From assembly GCA_000993405.1 (NCBI GenBank), contig LBWB01000006.1, forward strand, positions 1 to 53,189: a DNA stretch of 53,189 nucleotides, read 5' to 3'. Below the pieces are notes generated by a model. The model was not told where the DNA came from and did no database searches. It worked only from the letters and a program-made list of their open reading frames with translations. The translations under genes were made by a program, and so were the position numbers. Shown piece after piece: positions 33,709 to 42,958 of this stretch. Position 1 is the first letter of the stretch; the number at the start of each line of letters is the position of its first letter. This stretch comes from Candidatus Woesebacteria bacterium GW2011_GWB1_39_12. GTDB taxonomy: Bacteria > Patescibacteriota > Microgenomatia > UBA8517.

Positions 33709-33981
33709 ATGACAGAAACTGTTCCTCAACACACTGAACACGATGTTTACTGTATTCTATCCCCTAATACCGCACCTGATGGAGGTTTATGTCCCGAAGG
33801 ATGCGCCGGAAGAAAGTTTTGCGCAAATATTTTATCTATTTACCACAATGCCCAACTGGACATGCAACATCTTAAGACCCCACTCAGTACTAATCCAAAT
33901 AAAATATCTGAAATTAAAATAATTAAAGAGTTAGCGAAACAATTTAGAAAAAGTGATGATCCTCCTGTTTGTCTACGTTAA
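33709..33981 (+). CDS. Small Cys-rich protein, unknown
   Basis: 90 residues from the ATG at 33709. Cysteines at C15, C28, C32 and C38 (CPEGCAGRKFC) could form a small metal-binding or disulfide motif, followed by a helical, charged tail. It has some likeness in cysteine spacing to the protein at 23716. No family is recognised. Confidence 0.5.
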   Translation: MTETVPQHTEHDVYCILSPNTAPDGGLCPEGCAGRKFCANILSIYHNAQLDMQHLKTPLSTNPNKISEIKIIKELAKQFRKSDDPPVCLR

Positions 33982-34034
33982 ACAAATAGTTGGTTGAAAA
34001 TAATTTGACATTGGTAATAGAATTATTCCAGACT

Positions 34035-34244
34035 ATGTCTAAATCAGAAATCATACAAGATCCAGGTAATACACCAATTAAAAGACTTGGTCAGGGGTGG
34101 TCTCCGCCGGAAACGTATGCGCAAATACTAAAGGATAATCCTAAATTAACTGCGGGAGCTACCATAGATCTAACTACGATGACATCAATAACACCTAAAG
34201 ATTCATCTCGTACCGAAATTCCCCCCTCCCCCATTGAAACTTAA
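34035..34244 (+). CDS. Small protein, unknown
   Basis: 69 residues from the ATG at 34035 (MSKSEIIQDPGNTPIKRLGQ). It is polar, Thr/Pro-rich at the C-terminus, with no membrane segment or known motif. A -10-like TGGTAATAG lies about 15 bases upstream. Existence is supported only by the intact frame, start and promoter-like sequence. Convergent with the comEC nuclease-like gene. Confidence 0.4.
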   Translation: MSKSEIIQDPGNTPIKRLGQGWSPPETYAQILKDNPKLTAGATIDLTTMTSITPKDSSRTEIPPSPIET

Positions 34245-34257
34245 AGGATAAAGTTTC
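34236..34257. terminator. Hairpin between convergent genes
   Basis: GAAACTT and AAGTTTC pair around eight bases, overlapping the end of the small plus-strand gene and lying just past the comEC-part stop at 34263. The T-run is weak on both strands, so terminator function is tentative. Confidence 0.35.
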
Positions 34258-34262
34258 ACTTA

Positions 34263-35168
34263 CTATTTTCTCATTAATGTTTTTTGACCGTCTGTCTCGA
34301 TAATAATATCCCCAATCTCATCCGTCCTTAATATCCTAATATCTTTGTCTTTTAATATCTTGAGTGTCTCTTCATGGGGATGACCGTAAGAGTTATTTTT
34401 CCCGGAAGAAATTACTGCAACTTCAGATTTTGAAACTTCAAGAAGCTCCTCGGTCAATCCATTTTTACTGCCATGATGAGGTACTTTAAGGTAGTCAATA
34501 TCCCGCATTTTTCCTGTTGATATAATTTGATCTATTTCTTTAGGTCCGATGTCACCAGTCATTAAGGCGTCAAAATTTTTATAGCTCAAGATGACAACAA
34601 CAGAAAATTCGTTCGGATCACGAGATGACGTAAACGCACCCAAAACACCATTGAAGGAATCCTTCGACTCGCCCGCACGAACGGTCTCGCTCAGGATATA
34701 TTGCATCGAAGGATGCAATATATCTAAATGTATCAAACCAACCCTCACTTTCATACCACTCCTGGGGTTTACGACCTTTACACCCTTACTCCCCACCCGT
34801 TCTTTTAGCACTTGATAACTTTGACTGCTAGAATCCAGCGCGTTGGCAAGAAAAACTTCCACTTCATATTTATTAAAAACTTCAATCAAACCCATATAAT
34901 GATCTGTCTGCGGGTGAGTCAAAACAACCATCTCGACATTTCTGTCCCAAAAGGGCATGTATCTAGAAAGGCAGTCCAAGACCCTATTATTTGGTCCCCC
35001 GTCAATAAGAATTTGAGTTTTCCCATAGATTGCCAAAATCGCATCCCCCTGACCAACGTCACAGGCGATAAGTTTTAGGTTTTGGTTAGAGTAAGTTATA
35101 ACTGTTATCCAAACTAAAGCTGTGATCAGAAGTAAAAAGAAAAATAGATATTTAAAACGGATAGACAT
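34263..35168 (-). CDS. comEC: ComEC-type metallo-beta-lactamase-fold protein
   Basis: 301 residues: a membrane anchor (about 7-27) followed by the ComEC/Rec2 C-terminal hydrolase domain. DVGQGDAILAIYG, then THPQTDH (His85, Asp89, His90), MTGDIG and LKVPHHGSKNG are the metal-site motifs. In full-length ComEC this domain may degrade the non-transported DNA strand. It is encoded separately from the channel part, six bases downstream of it. The THPQTDH motif has Pro and Gln where HxHxDH is canonical, as in other ComEC proteins. A hairpin-bearing module (34652-34724) encodes residues of the loop ILSETVRAGESKDSF. Confidence 0.9.
   Translation of the reverse strand: MSIRFKYLFFFLLLITALVWITVITYSNQNLKLIACDVGQGDAILAIYGKTQILIDGGPNNRVLDCLSRYMPFWDRNVEMVVLTHPQTDHYMGLIEVFNKYEVEVFLANALDSSSQSYQVLKERVGSKGVKVVNPRSGMKVRVGLIHLDILHPSMQYILSETVRAGESKDSFNGVLGAFTSSRDPNEFSVVVILSYKNFDALMTGDIGPKEIDQIISTGKMRDIDYLKVPHHGSKNGLTEELLEVSKSEVAVISSGKNNSYGHPHEETLKILKDKDIRILRTDEIGDIIIETDGQKTLMRK
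34652..34724. repeat. CTTCGACT...GCTCAGG module plus 13-bp hairpin in comEC part
   Basis: CCTTCGACTCGCCC and TCTCGCTCAGG are followed by a perfect hairpin, GATATATTGCATC-GAAG-GATGCAATATATC (34695-34724). The layout repeats inside leuS at 39196-39265. Confidence 0.8.
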
Positions 35169-35174
35169 AATTTC

Positions 35175-36245
35175 TTAATTAAAAATTCGAAGTATCCAAA
35201 CAAACCAGCTCGTCAATGGATAAACCAAGAGAAGTACCGCTCTCCCAACCGGCTCGAAAATCAAACCTAGAATTCCTCCGACCATCCCTATGATTGTTAT
35301 CGGTACAATCGTCCAAAGAACCATTGCATTTATAACAGGCGACAAGACATTAAACTGGCCAAAGCCAAAATAAAGAATCGGTACAACTCCTACCTGCGCT
35401 GCCAGACTGGTAGAAAAATCTTTTCGGATAATGGCCGGAATCTTCTTAAAGAACCTGTCCACTTTAGGTTCAAATAAAATTAAAGAAAGAGTCGCTGCAA
35501 ATGAAAGCATAAACCCTATGTCGGTTAGCCAGTCAGGTTTTACAAAAAGCATCGCAAAAGCAGTCATAAATAAGGCTCTCAAGGAAAAGTTTAACCTACC
35601 GATTTCCTGAGCAACGAAAACCAACGACCCCATAATTGAAGCTCGAATTATAGGAGCATCAAAACCAGATAAAATTGCGTAGCTCCAAACCCCCATCAAA
35701 GCCATAGGTATTGCTCTTCTCCTAGGAAATAATAACGCCAAAAAAGAAATTAAAAATTGCGAAACCAAGGTTACATTCATCCCCGAAGCAACGACGACGT
35801 GAGCAGTCCCGGTTTTCTTCAAGGCCTCCCAGAAATCCTTTGGAATTGATGCTTTGGAACCAATTGTGACTCCTGCAATCAGAGAAGAATGGGGTTGGGG
35901 CAAATTTTTCTGATAAAAATCGATTAATTGCTCTCGAATTGAATATAAAAAGATTTTTGATTCTTTAACCCCGACCAACTTCGGATCTTTCAGTTCTCCG
36001 TCTTTTACGGTGCCGTCCACTGCAATCTGATCGCCATAGTAAACTTCAGGGTAGGAAGGCAAATAAATTTTAAAGCCCTGAAGTTTAAGAAATTGTGAGG
36101 ATGAATAGCGGATGGGCTCAGATGAAATCCTACTCGTAATTCGAATCCTTGTTCCGTCGGGGTATGAAGGTTGGTTCTTATAAAAATATATAACCCTTAT
36201 GACTAATATAATTATTAGGAGAAACCATAGAAGATATTTTCTCAT
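35175..36245 (-). CDS. comEC: ComEC competence channel protein (membrane part)
   Basis: 356 residues. An N-terminal anchor (6-22) and OB-like DUF4131 domain (about 30-105) precede the Competence domain with about seven helices. HVVVASGMNVTLVSQFL is the family hallmark (usual form SGxH), and SGFDAPIIRASIMGSL follows it. It forms the inner-membrane DNA entry channel. The C-terminal hydrolase domain is a separate gene immediately downstream, so this ComEC is split. With comEA upstream it makes a DNA-uptake operon. Confidence 0.92.
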   Translation of the reverse strand: MRKYLLWFLLIIILVIRVIYFYKNQPSYPDGTRIRITSRISSEPIRYSSSQFLKLQGFKIYLPSYPEVYYGDQIAVDGTVKDGELKDPKLVGVKESKIFLYSIREQLIDFYQKNLPQPHSSLIAGVTIGSKASIPKDFWEALKKTGTAHVVVASGMNVTLVSQFLISFLALLFPRRRAIPMALMGVWSYAILSGFDAPIIRASIMGSLVFVAQEIGRLNFSLRALFMTAFAMLFVKPDWLTDIGFMLSFAATLSLILFEPKVDRFFKKIPAIIRKDFSTSLAAQVGVVPILYFGFGQFNVLSPVINAMVLWTIVPITIIGMVGGILGLIFEPVGRAVLLLVYPLTSWFVWILRIFN

Positions 36246-36315
36246 AAAATGGTTAATGGCTAATAGCTAATGGCTAAAATAAAAAATTCTTAATCATTAA
36301 CCATTAACCATTGAG
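36246..36315. repeat. AATGGTT/AATGGCT heptamers with inverted copy
   Basis: AATGGTT, AATGGCT, AATAGCT and AATGGCT run from 36249, and CATTAAC, CATTAAC, CATTGAG close the gap near 36295-36315. The two ends are complementary and could fold into one hairpin between comEA and comEC. Confidence 0.8.
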
Positions 36316-36317
36316 TA

Positions 36318-37037
36318 TTAATATACTGTTACCAAATCTTTAATCTTTTCGTAAACACTTTTCTTTAAAGCATCTTTTGACAGGAGTTCTTCGACAGATG
36401 AGTAAGGCCTGTGCTCAATCATACTTTGGGCGTAAACAGGACCAATTCCTGGTAGTTCTTCCAGCTCTTTCTGGCTTGAAGTATTAATATTTACCAAATT
36501 GTCATAACCACTCCCCTGAACTCCTTGATATAGTTTGACGTCCCCATTATTTTTAGCACCCGATACCTCCGACTGATAGTCTTGGTTCGGGGCAAGCTCA
36601 CTTTTTGATGGAATCAATATTTTTTGCCCGTCAGTTATTTTGGCAGCTCTATTTATCATTTTTTCGACCCATTCACGGTCGGCATCAGCAGAAATTCCTC
36701 CTGCTGCGATCAATAAGTCCTCAACTCTAGACCCCCCTGACAATTTATAAACTCCGGGTTTTTCTACGGCTCCGGAAATTTCGACAACCAGTTCTAAACC
36801 TTGGTCCTGAGCTTCTGTAGCCTCTTCCAAAACTTCTATATTCGAAGACTTATTATCTCTTCCTACTTTGAAATAAATCACGCCAAAACCTACCAAAATG
36901 AGTCCTAATAGAAATACCGTTATAGGATAACGATACTGTTGTAAAAACTCTTCAAAATCGAAAGTTCTCTTTTTACTAGAAGTTTCTTTTCCCCTCTTTA
37001 TTAAATCATCAGAAATCTTTAATTCTTCCGAAGGCAT
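36318..37037 (-). CDS. comEA: Competence DNA receptor ComEA
   Basis: 239 residues: a membrane anchor at about 36-56, an SLBB domain (about 82-142; VEISGAVEKPGVYKL, AAGGISADAD), a short linker, and a helix-hairpin-helix DNA-binding domain at the C-terminus (VNINTSSQKELEELPGIGPVYAQSMIEHR, split here for reading). ComEA binds double-stranded DNA outside the membrane and passes it to ComEC. Both domains and length are typical. It is the first gene of the comEA-comEC-comEC' set, separated by a heptamer-repeat gap. Confidence 0.93.
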   Translation of the reverse strand: MPSEELKISDDLIKRGKETSSKKRTFDFEEFLQQYRYPITVFLLGLILVGFGVIYFKVGRDNKSSNIEVLEEATEAQDQGLELVVEISGAVEKPGVYKLSGGSRVEDLLIAAGGISADADREWVEKMINRAAKITDGQKILIPSKSELAPNQDYQSEVSGAKNNGDVKLYQGVQGSGYDNLVNINTSSQKELEELPGIGPVYAQSMIEHRPYSSVEELLSKDALKKSVYEKIKDLVTVY

Positions 37038-37096
37038 GATAAATTTATAATAACTCGAATTGAAGCGAATATAAAGGATGTTGGTTAATAAATAAT

Positions 37097-39859
37097 TTAG
37101 ACTACAAAATTCAAAAGTTTTCCTTCAACAAAAATCTCCTTTTTAATTTCTTTACGATCAAGCCACTTTTTAACCTTATCATTCTTTTTTGCAAGTTCTA
37201 TAATTTCAGATTTGTCATTAGACATTTGAGCTTTGATATTAATTGTACCTCTCAACTTCCCATTCACCTGTACCGCTATAGTTATTGTGTCTTCAACAAT
37301 TAGGTCGGGATTATATTTCGGCCAAGGGTGAAGGTGAACGGAGTAAAATTTTCCATTTTCTATTTTCGATTTTCTATTTAATTTCTTAATTTGAGAATTT
37401 TTTAATTCATTGGAAATTGGAAATTGGAAATTGGAAATTCCAGCGTAATAACGCTGGTATATTTCTTCCGTTAAGTGTGGTGCAAATGGAGCAAGAAGTA
37501 GAACCAAAGTCTTCAGAGCTTCATCCCATTCAGCACAACGAATTTTGTGATTAGTGATTGGTGAATAGTGACTAGATTGGGATTTGGGATTTTGGGTTTG
37601 GGATTTATTAACTACGTCCTCCAACAAATTCGTAAATTCCATCAAAGCCGCAATTGCCGTATGGGTATGAAGTATTTTGATATCTTCTGATACTCTTTTT
37701 ATAGTCTTGTGTTGTATTCTGAGAATATCCTCTGCATCTTTCTTTTCTATGACGACTAAATCGCGATAATTTGTGATTAGCCTCCAAACCCTATTCAAAA
37801 AACGATACGCGCCCTCAATACCCTCCGTCTTCCAGGCTCCACCTTTATCATGCGGGCCCAAAAAGTTTATATAAAGCCTAACACTATCTGCTCCGAATTT
37901 TTCGATCTGCTCATCGGGATTTACAACATTTCCCCTGGACTTACTCATTCGATATCCATCAGGACCCAAAATTACTCCGTGATGAACCCTTTTCTCGGCA
38001 AACTCGTCAAAATTAATATAGCCTTGATCATGGAGAAATTTTGTGATGAATCGAGCGTAAAGAGTGTGCCCCAAAATATGTTCAGGACCTCCGAAATAAA
38101 CCTTAATCGGCATCCATTTCTTGATTATTTCTTTATCAAACGGACCTTTGTCGTAATTCGGACTTGGATATCTGAAAAAATACCAGGAAGAATCTACATA
38201 GGTATCCAGAGTCTCAACTTCCCGTCTGGCCTCGCTGCCGCATACCGGGCATTTTGTTTTAACCCAATCCTCGGCCGTGGCCAAAGGAGCTAAACCTTCA
38301 GGCATATAGTCGGCTTTTTCAGGCAGTTCTACCGGCAAATCTTTCTCGAAAACAGGATGAATAATATATTCTTTACCATCGTCAAGAATTGCATAATCTA
38401 CACCCTCTCGTAAATCGTGATTGGTGACTGGTGAACTGTGATTAGTTTGGGATTTGTTTCGAATTTCCCAGCATCTACGACAGTAAATGATAGGTACAGG
38501 AGCTCCCCAGTACCTCCTTCTCGAAACCGACCAATCCCGAAGATGGTAACTTATGACTCTTTTCCCCCATCCTTTCTCCTCAAAATAATCCATTGTTTTT
38601 TGTAAACCCACTTCGAAATCAAGACCGTTCAGAAAATCAGAATTTATGAATTTTCCTTTCATCCCATGTTCAATAATTTGATCCTCTTTCTCAACTGGAC
38701 CTTCATAACCATCCTCTCCTACAATCACTCGGACAATTGGAATACCAAATTTTTTAGCAAACTGAAAATCGCGAAGATCGTGGCCAGGGCAGCCTTGAAC
38801 AGCACCCGTACCCACATCCATTAATACGAAGTCCGTAACCCAAACAGGAATTTCTTTTTTTGTTACATGATTAATCGCATATAAGCCAGTGAACACGCCA
38901 GACTTTTCTTTCTCGGTAGTTTTTCTTTCTCGTTGGGTTTTATTTGTGGCTTTCTTAATATAATTTTTAAGTTCATTTAAAATCTTTCCAGGTACTACAA
39001 TTTCCCCAGTAATGATTTTTTCAACAACTGGATGCTCCGGAGCTAAAACTATGAACGTTGCACCAAAGTTAACTGGTGCCGTAGTAAATACTGTAATCTT
39101 ATCTTTCAAACCTTTAACATCATAGGTAATATTAATTCCTTCTTTTTTCCCAATCCAATTATTTTGGCCTTCAATTGCAGCCTGTGGCCAATCGATCCTT
39201 CGACTGGTTCGACTACGCTCACCATCTTCGATTCGCTCAGGACCGTCCTTCCATAGAAGGCGGTCTGCATAATCTGTAATTTTAAAAAGCCATTGGTCAA
39301 CGAGTTTTTGCTCAACGGCAGTTGCTGTATGCCTCCAACAACAACCATTCACTACATGCTCATTTGCCAAAACGGTTTTACATTCCGGACACCAGTTCGA
39401 CCAAACTTTTCCCCTGTAAGCGAGTCCTTTTTTGAAAAGTTCAAGAAAGAGCCACTGTGTCCATCTATAATATTCCGGATCACAAGTAATCACTTCCTTA
39501 TCCCAGTCAAATGAAGGACCCATTTTTTCAAATTGGCTTCGCATGGTCTCAATATTTTTGTAAGTCCATTCTCTTGGATGAATTCCATGTTTTATGGCTG
39601 CATTCTCAGCAGGAAGACCAAATGCATCGAATCCTCCAACAGGAAACAAAACATTAAATCCTTGCATTCTTTTCATTCGAGCAAATGCGTCTGGTGCTGT
39701 CCAAGCGAACCAGTGACCCATATGCAAGTCCCCTGAAGTATAGGTTAACTCGACCAGAAGATAATATTTATTTCCCTTTTTGTTATCGGCTTTATAAAGC
39801 TTACTTTCTCTCCATCTCTTTTGCCACTTCTTTTCAATCTTCTGATGATTAAAGTTCAT
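37097..39859 (-). CDS. leuS: Leucyl-tRNA synthetase
   Basis: 920 residues, class Ia. LTYTSGDLHMGHW is the HIGH motif and GYRMSKSRGNVV the KMSKS loop. Zinc-binding cysteines appear in CPECKTVLANEHVVNGCCW and CPVCGSEAR. The CP1 editing domain follows (about 240-450) with FTTAPVNFGATF. Four parts look inserted and repeat-coded: ERIEDGERSRTSRRIDWP (39196-39265), SQTNHSSPVTNHD (38414-38457), SQTQNPKSQSSHYSPITNH (37545-37608) and NFQFPISNEL (37410-37457). These are short solvent-type loops, so activity is probably kept. It is followed downstream by comEA. Confidence 0.96.
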   Translation of the reverse strand: MNFNHQKIEKKWQKRWRESKLYKADNKKGNKYYLLVELTYTSGDLHMGHWFAWTAPDAFARMKRMQGFNVLFPVGGFDAFGLPAENAAIKHGIHPREWTYKNIETMRSQFEKMGPSFDWDKEVITCDPEYYRWTQWLFLELFKKGLAYRGKVWSNWCPECKTVLANEHVVNGCCWRHTATAVEQKLVDQWLFKITDYADRLLWKDGPERIEDGERSRTSRRIDWPQAAIEGQNNWIGKKEGINITYDVKGLKDKITVFTTAPVNFGATFIVLAPEHPVVEKIITGEIVVPGKILNELKNYIKKATNKTQRERKTTEKEKSGVFTGLYAINHVTKKEIPVWVTDFVLMDVGTGAVQGCPGHDLRDFQFAKKFGIPIVRVIVGEDGYEGPVEKEDQIIEHGMKGKFINSDFLNGLDFEVGLQKTMDYFEEKGWGKRVISYHLRDWSVSRRRYWGAPVPIIYCRRCWEIRNKSQTNHSSPVTNHDLREGVDYAILDDGKEYIIHPVFEKDLPVELPEKADYMPEGLAPLATAEDWVKTKCPVCGSEARREVETLDTYVDSSWYFFRYPSPNYDKGPFDKEIIKKWMPIKVYFGGPEHILGHTLYARFITKFLHDQGYINFDEFAEKRVHHGVILGPDGYRMSKSRGNVVNPDEQIEKFGADSVRLYINFLGPHDKGGAWKTEGIEGAYRFLNRVWRLITNYRDLVVIEKKDAEDILRIQHKTIKRVSEDIKILHTHTAIAALMEFTNLLEDVVNKSQTQNPKSQSSHYSPITNHKIRCAEWDEALKTLVLLLAPFAPHLTEEIYQRYYAGISNFQFPISNELKNSQIKKLNRKSKIENGKFYSVHLHPWPKYNPDLIVEDTITIAVQVNGKLRGTINIKAQMSNDKSEIIELAKKNDKVKKWLDRKEIKKEIFVEGKLLNFVV
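37410..37457 (-). repeat. GGAAATT heptamers plus hairpin inside leuS
   Basis: Four copies of GGAAATT (37410-37440 on the plus strand) run into CCAGCG-TAATAA-CGCTGG (37440-37457). Same module as in the PEGA gene (8241-8292) with another stem sequence. Confidence 0.85.
37545..37608 (-). repeat. Long degenerate heptamer tract in leuS
   Basis: Units such as GATTGGT, GAATAGT, GACTAGA, TTGGGAT, TTGGGAT, TTTGGGT, TTGGGAT with a 7-base period. They code for the low-complexity loop SQTQNPKSQSSHYSPITNH. Confidence 0.85.
38414..38457 (-). repeat. Second long heptamer tract in leuS
   Basis: GATTGGT, GACTGGT, GAACTGT, GATTAGT, TTGGGAT. Nearly the same units as at 37545, coding for SQTNHSSPVTNHD between the catalytic-domain zinc cysteines and the next motif. 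Confidence 0.8.
39196..39265. repeat. CTTCGACT...GCTCAGG module plus hairpin inside leuS
   Basis: CCTTCGACTGGTTCGACTAC and ATTCGCTCAGG lead into GACCG-T-CCTTC-CATA-GAAGG-CGGTC (39241-39265), a stem with one bulged T. Parallel to the module at 34652-34724. Confidence 0.75.
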
Positions 39860-40334
39860 ATTCTTAAGTAGCTTACAATATTAATTTTTAAAACGCAAAG
39901 AATTTTTATTTTTCCGCTACCTTAAACTTTTTCCGCAATAAGTAAAATACTGCATAAGTGTGCAAATAATTTTATTAAAAACATGATTTTCACTGTATTT
40001 TCTTAAATATAAAACAACTTATCGAAAGCATAAAATATTATACAACCTATAATTCAGTATATTTAATGTGTTCCTTAAATTTCATAAATCCTCATAATCT
40101 TTGAGTAAAATAGCCTTATTTATTCTTGGCAGTCTCTCTTAAAGATTGACAAAATAACTATATACAGTTCTTTTACTTATGCTTTATAATGTGTTTTAAA
40201 TACTTTCACAACATATTTCTATTTGATAAATATTCTGAAGATAAACTTTTAAGTATCTATTTCCGCATGATTAAATCTAAGCAAAAATCAAGATAATGCA
40301 TAGCATTACGAAGTTTACTATGATTTCAAGAAAG
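39860..40334. other. AT-rich non-coding stretch between leuS and the atp cluster
   Basis: About 475 bases with no open frame of note. TTTCCGC-type words recur (near 39916, 39931, 40259), and a TTGACA lies at 40146 with TATAAT at 40185, but their spacing (33 bases) does not make a promoter. The leuS promoter must lie near its right-hand side. I see no recognisable RNA gene. Confidence 0.4.
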
Positions 40335-40355
40335 CCGTGTCATGTTATGACACGG
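40335..40355. repeat. REP-like palindrome 3
   Basis: CCGTGTCAT and ATGACACGG (9 bp) around GTT, preceded by GAAAG. On the minus strand it is followed by CTTTCTT and could stop transcription. Same frame of flanks as palindrome 4. Confidence 0.65.
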
Positions 40356-40426
40356 ATGAATTGAATTCAGAGCCAACATCTTTCCTTAAAGACTTAAATA
40401 GACCTTATAAATATAAATATAGAAAG

Positions 40427-40447
40427 CCGTGGCCTCTTAGGCCACGG
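40427..40447. repeat. REP-like palindrome 4 / possible atp terminator
   Basis: CCGTGGCCT and AGGCCACGG (9 bp) around CTT, preceded by GAAAG, six bases past the atpC stop. On the minus strand it is followed by CTTTCTATATTT, so it may terminate the atp operon. Confidence 0.65.
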
Positions 40448-40453
40448 AAGATG

Positions 40454-40774
40454 TTACTTGATTATTGGAATTGAATCTCCACTAGTAATCTTTGAGGGTT
40501 CAAGACTTGCAGGAGCCATTCCCTCAACTCCGATAAAGACTTCTACATTATTTTCTCTAACTCTTAAAAGCGCGTGATCAAAGTCAATTTTTTTTAGTGG
40601 ATTTCTAGGTTCTTGACGAATAATCAAACCCTTACTGATAAGTGAAATAAAATTCGCGTGACTAGCCAATACATCAAACTTTCCGACTTCGTTATAAGAA
40701 GTAATCGAATCTACATCTTCTTCATAAATTACTCCTTCTCGAGATACAACTTTAAGATGAAATTTATTTTCCAT
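40454..40774 (-). CDS. atpC: F-type ATPase epsilon subunit (N-terminal domain type)
   Basis: I choose the ATG at 40774 (106 residues) over a TTG 13 codons earlier, since FHLKVVSREGVIYEEDVDSI is where the family begins. GKFDVLASHANFISLISKG matches the conserved GEFGILPGHA region. The beta-sandwich domain is present; the C-terminal helical hairpin that regulates ATPase in bacteria is mostly absent. It sits at the end of the cluster, 31 bases after the beta gene. Confidence 0.85.
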   Translation of the reverse strand: MENKFHLKVVSREGVIYEEDVDSITSYNEVGKFDVLASHANFISLISKGLIIRQEPRNPLKKIDFDHALLRVRENNVEVFIGVEGMAPASLEPSKITSGDSIPIIK

Positions 40775-40805
40775 ATAGGTCGTATAAGTCTTATTTGACT
40801 TATAT

Positions 40806-42949
<2,144 letters not shown>

Positions 42950-42958
42950 GCTAACTTT

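Noticed and set aside
8241-38457. CRISPR array
   Set aside because: Repeats are 7 bases long, degenerate, contiguous and inside genes; no spacers or cas genes.
40146-40190. Promoter TTGACA/TATAAT in the leuS-atp gap
   Set aside because: Spacing of 33 bases is too long, and no gene follows on that strand.
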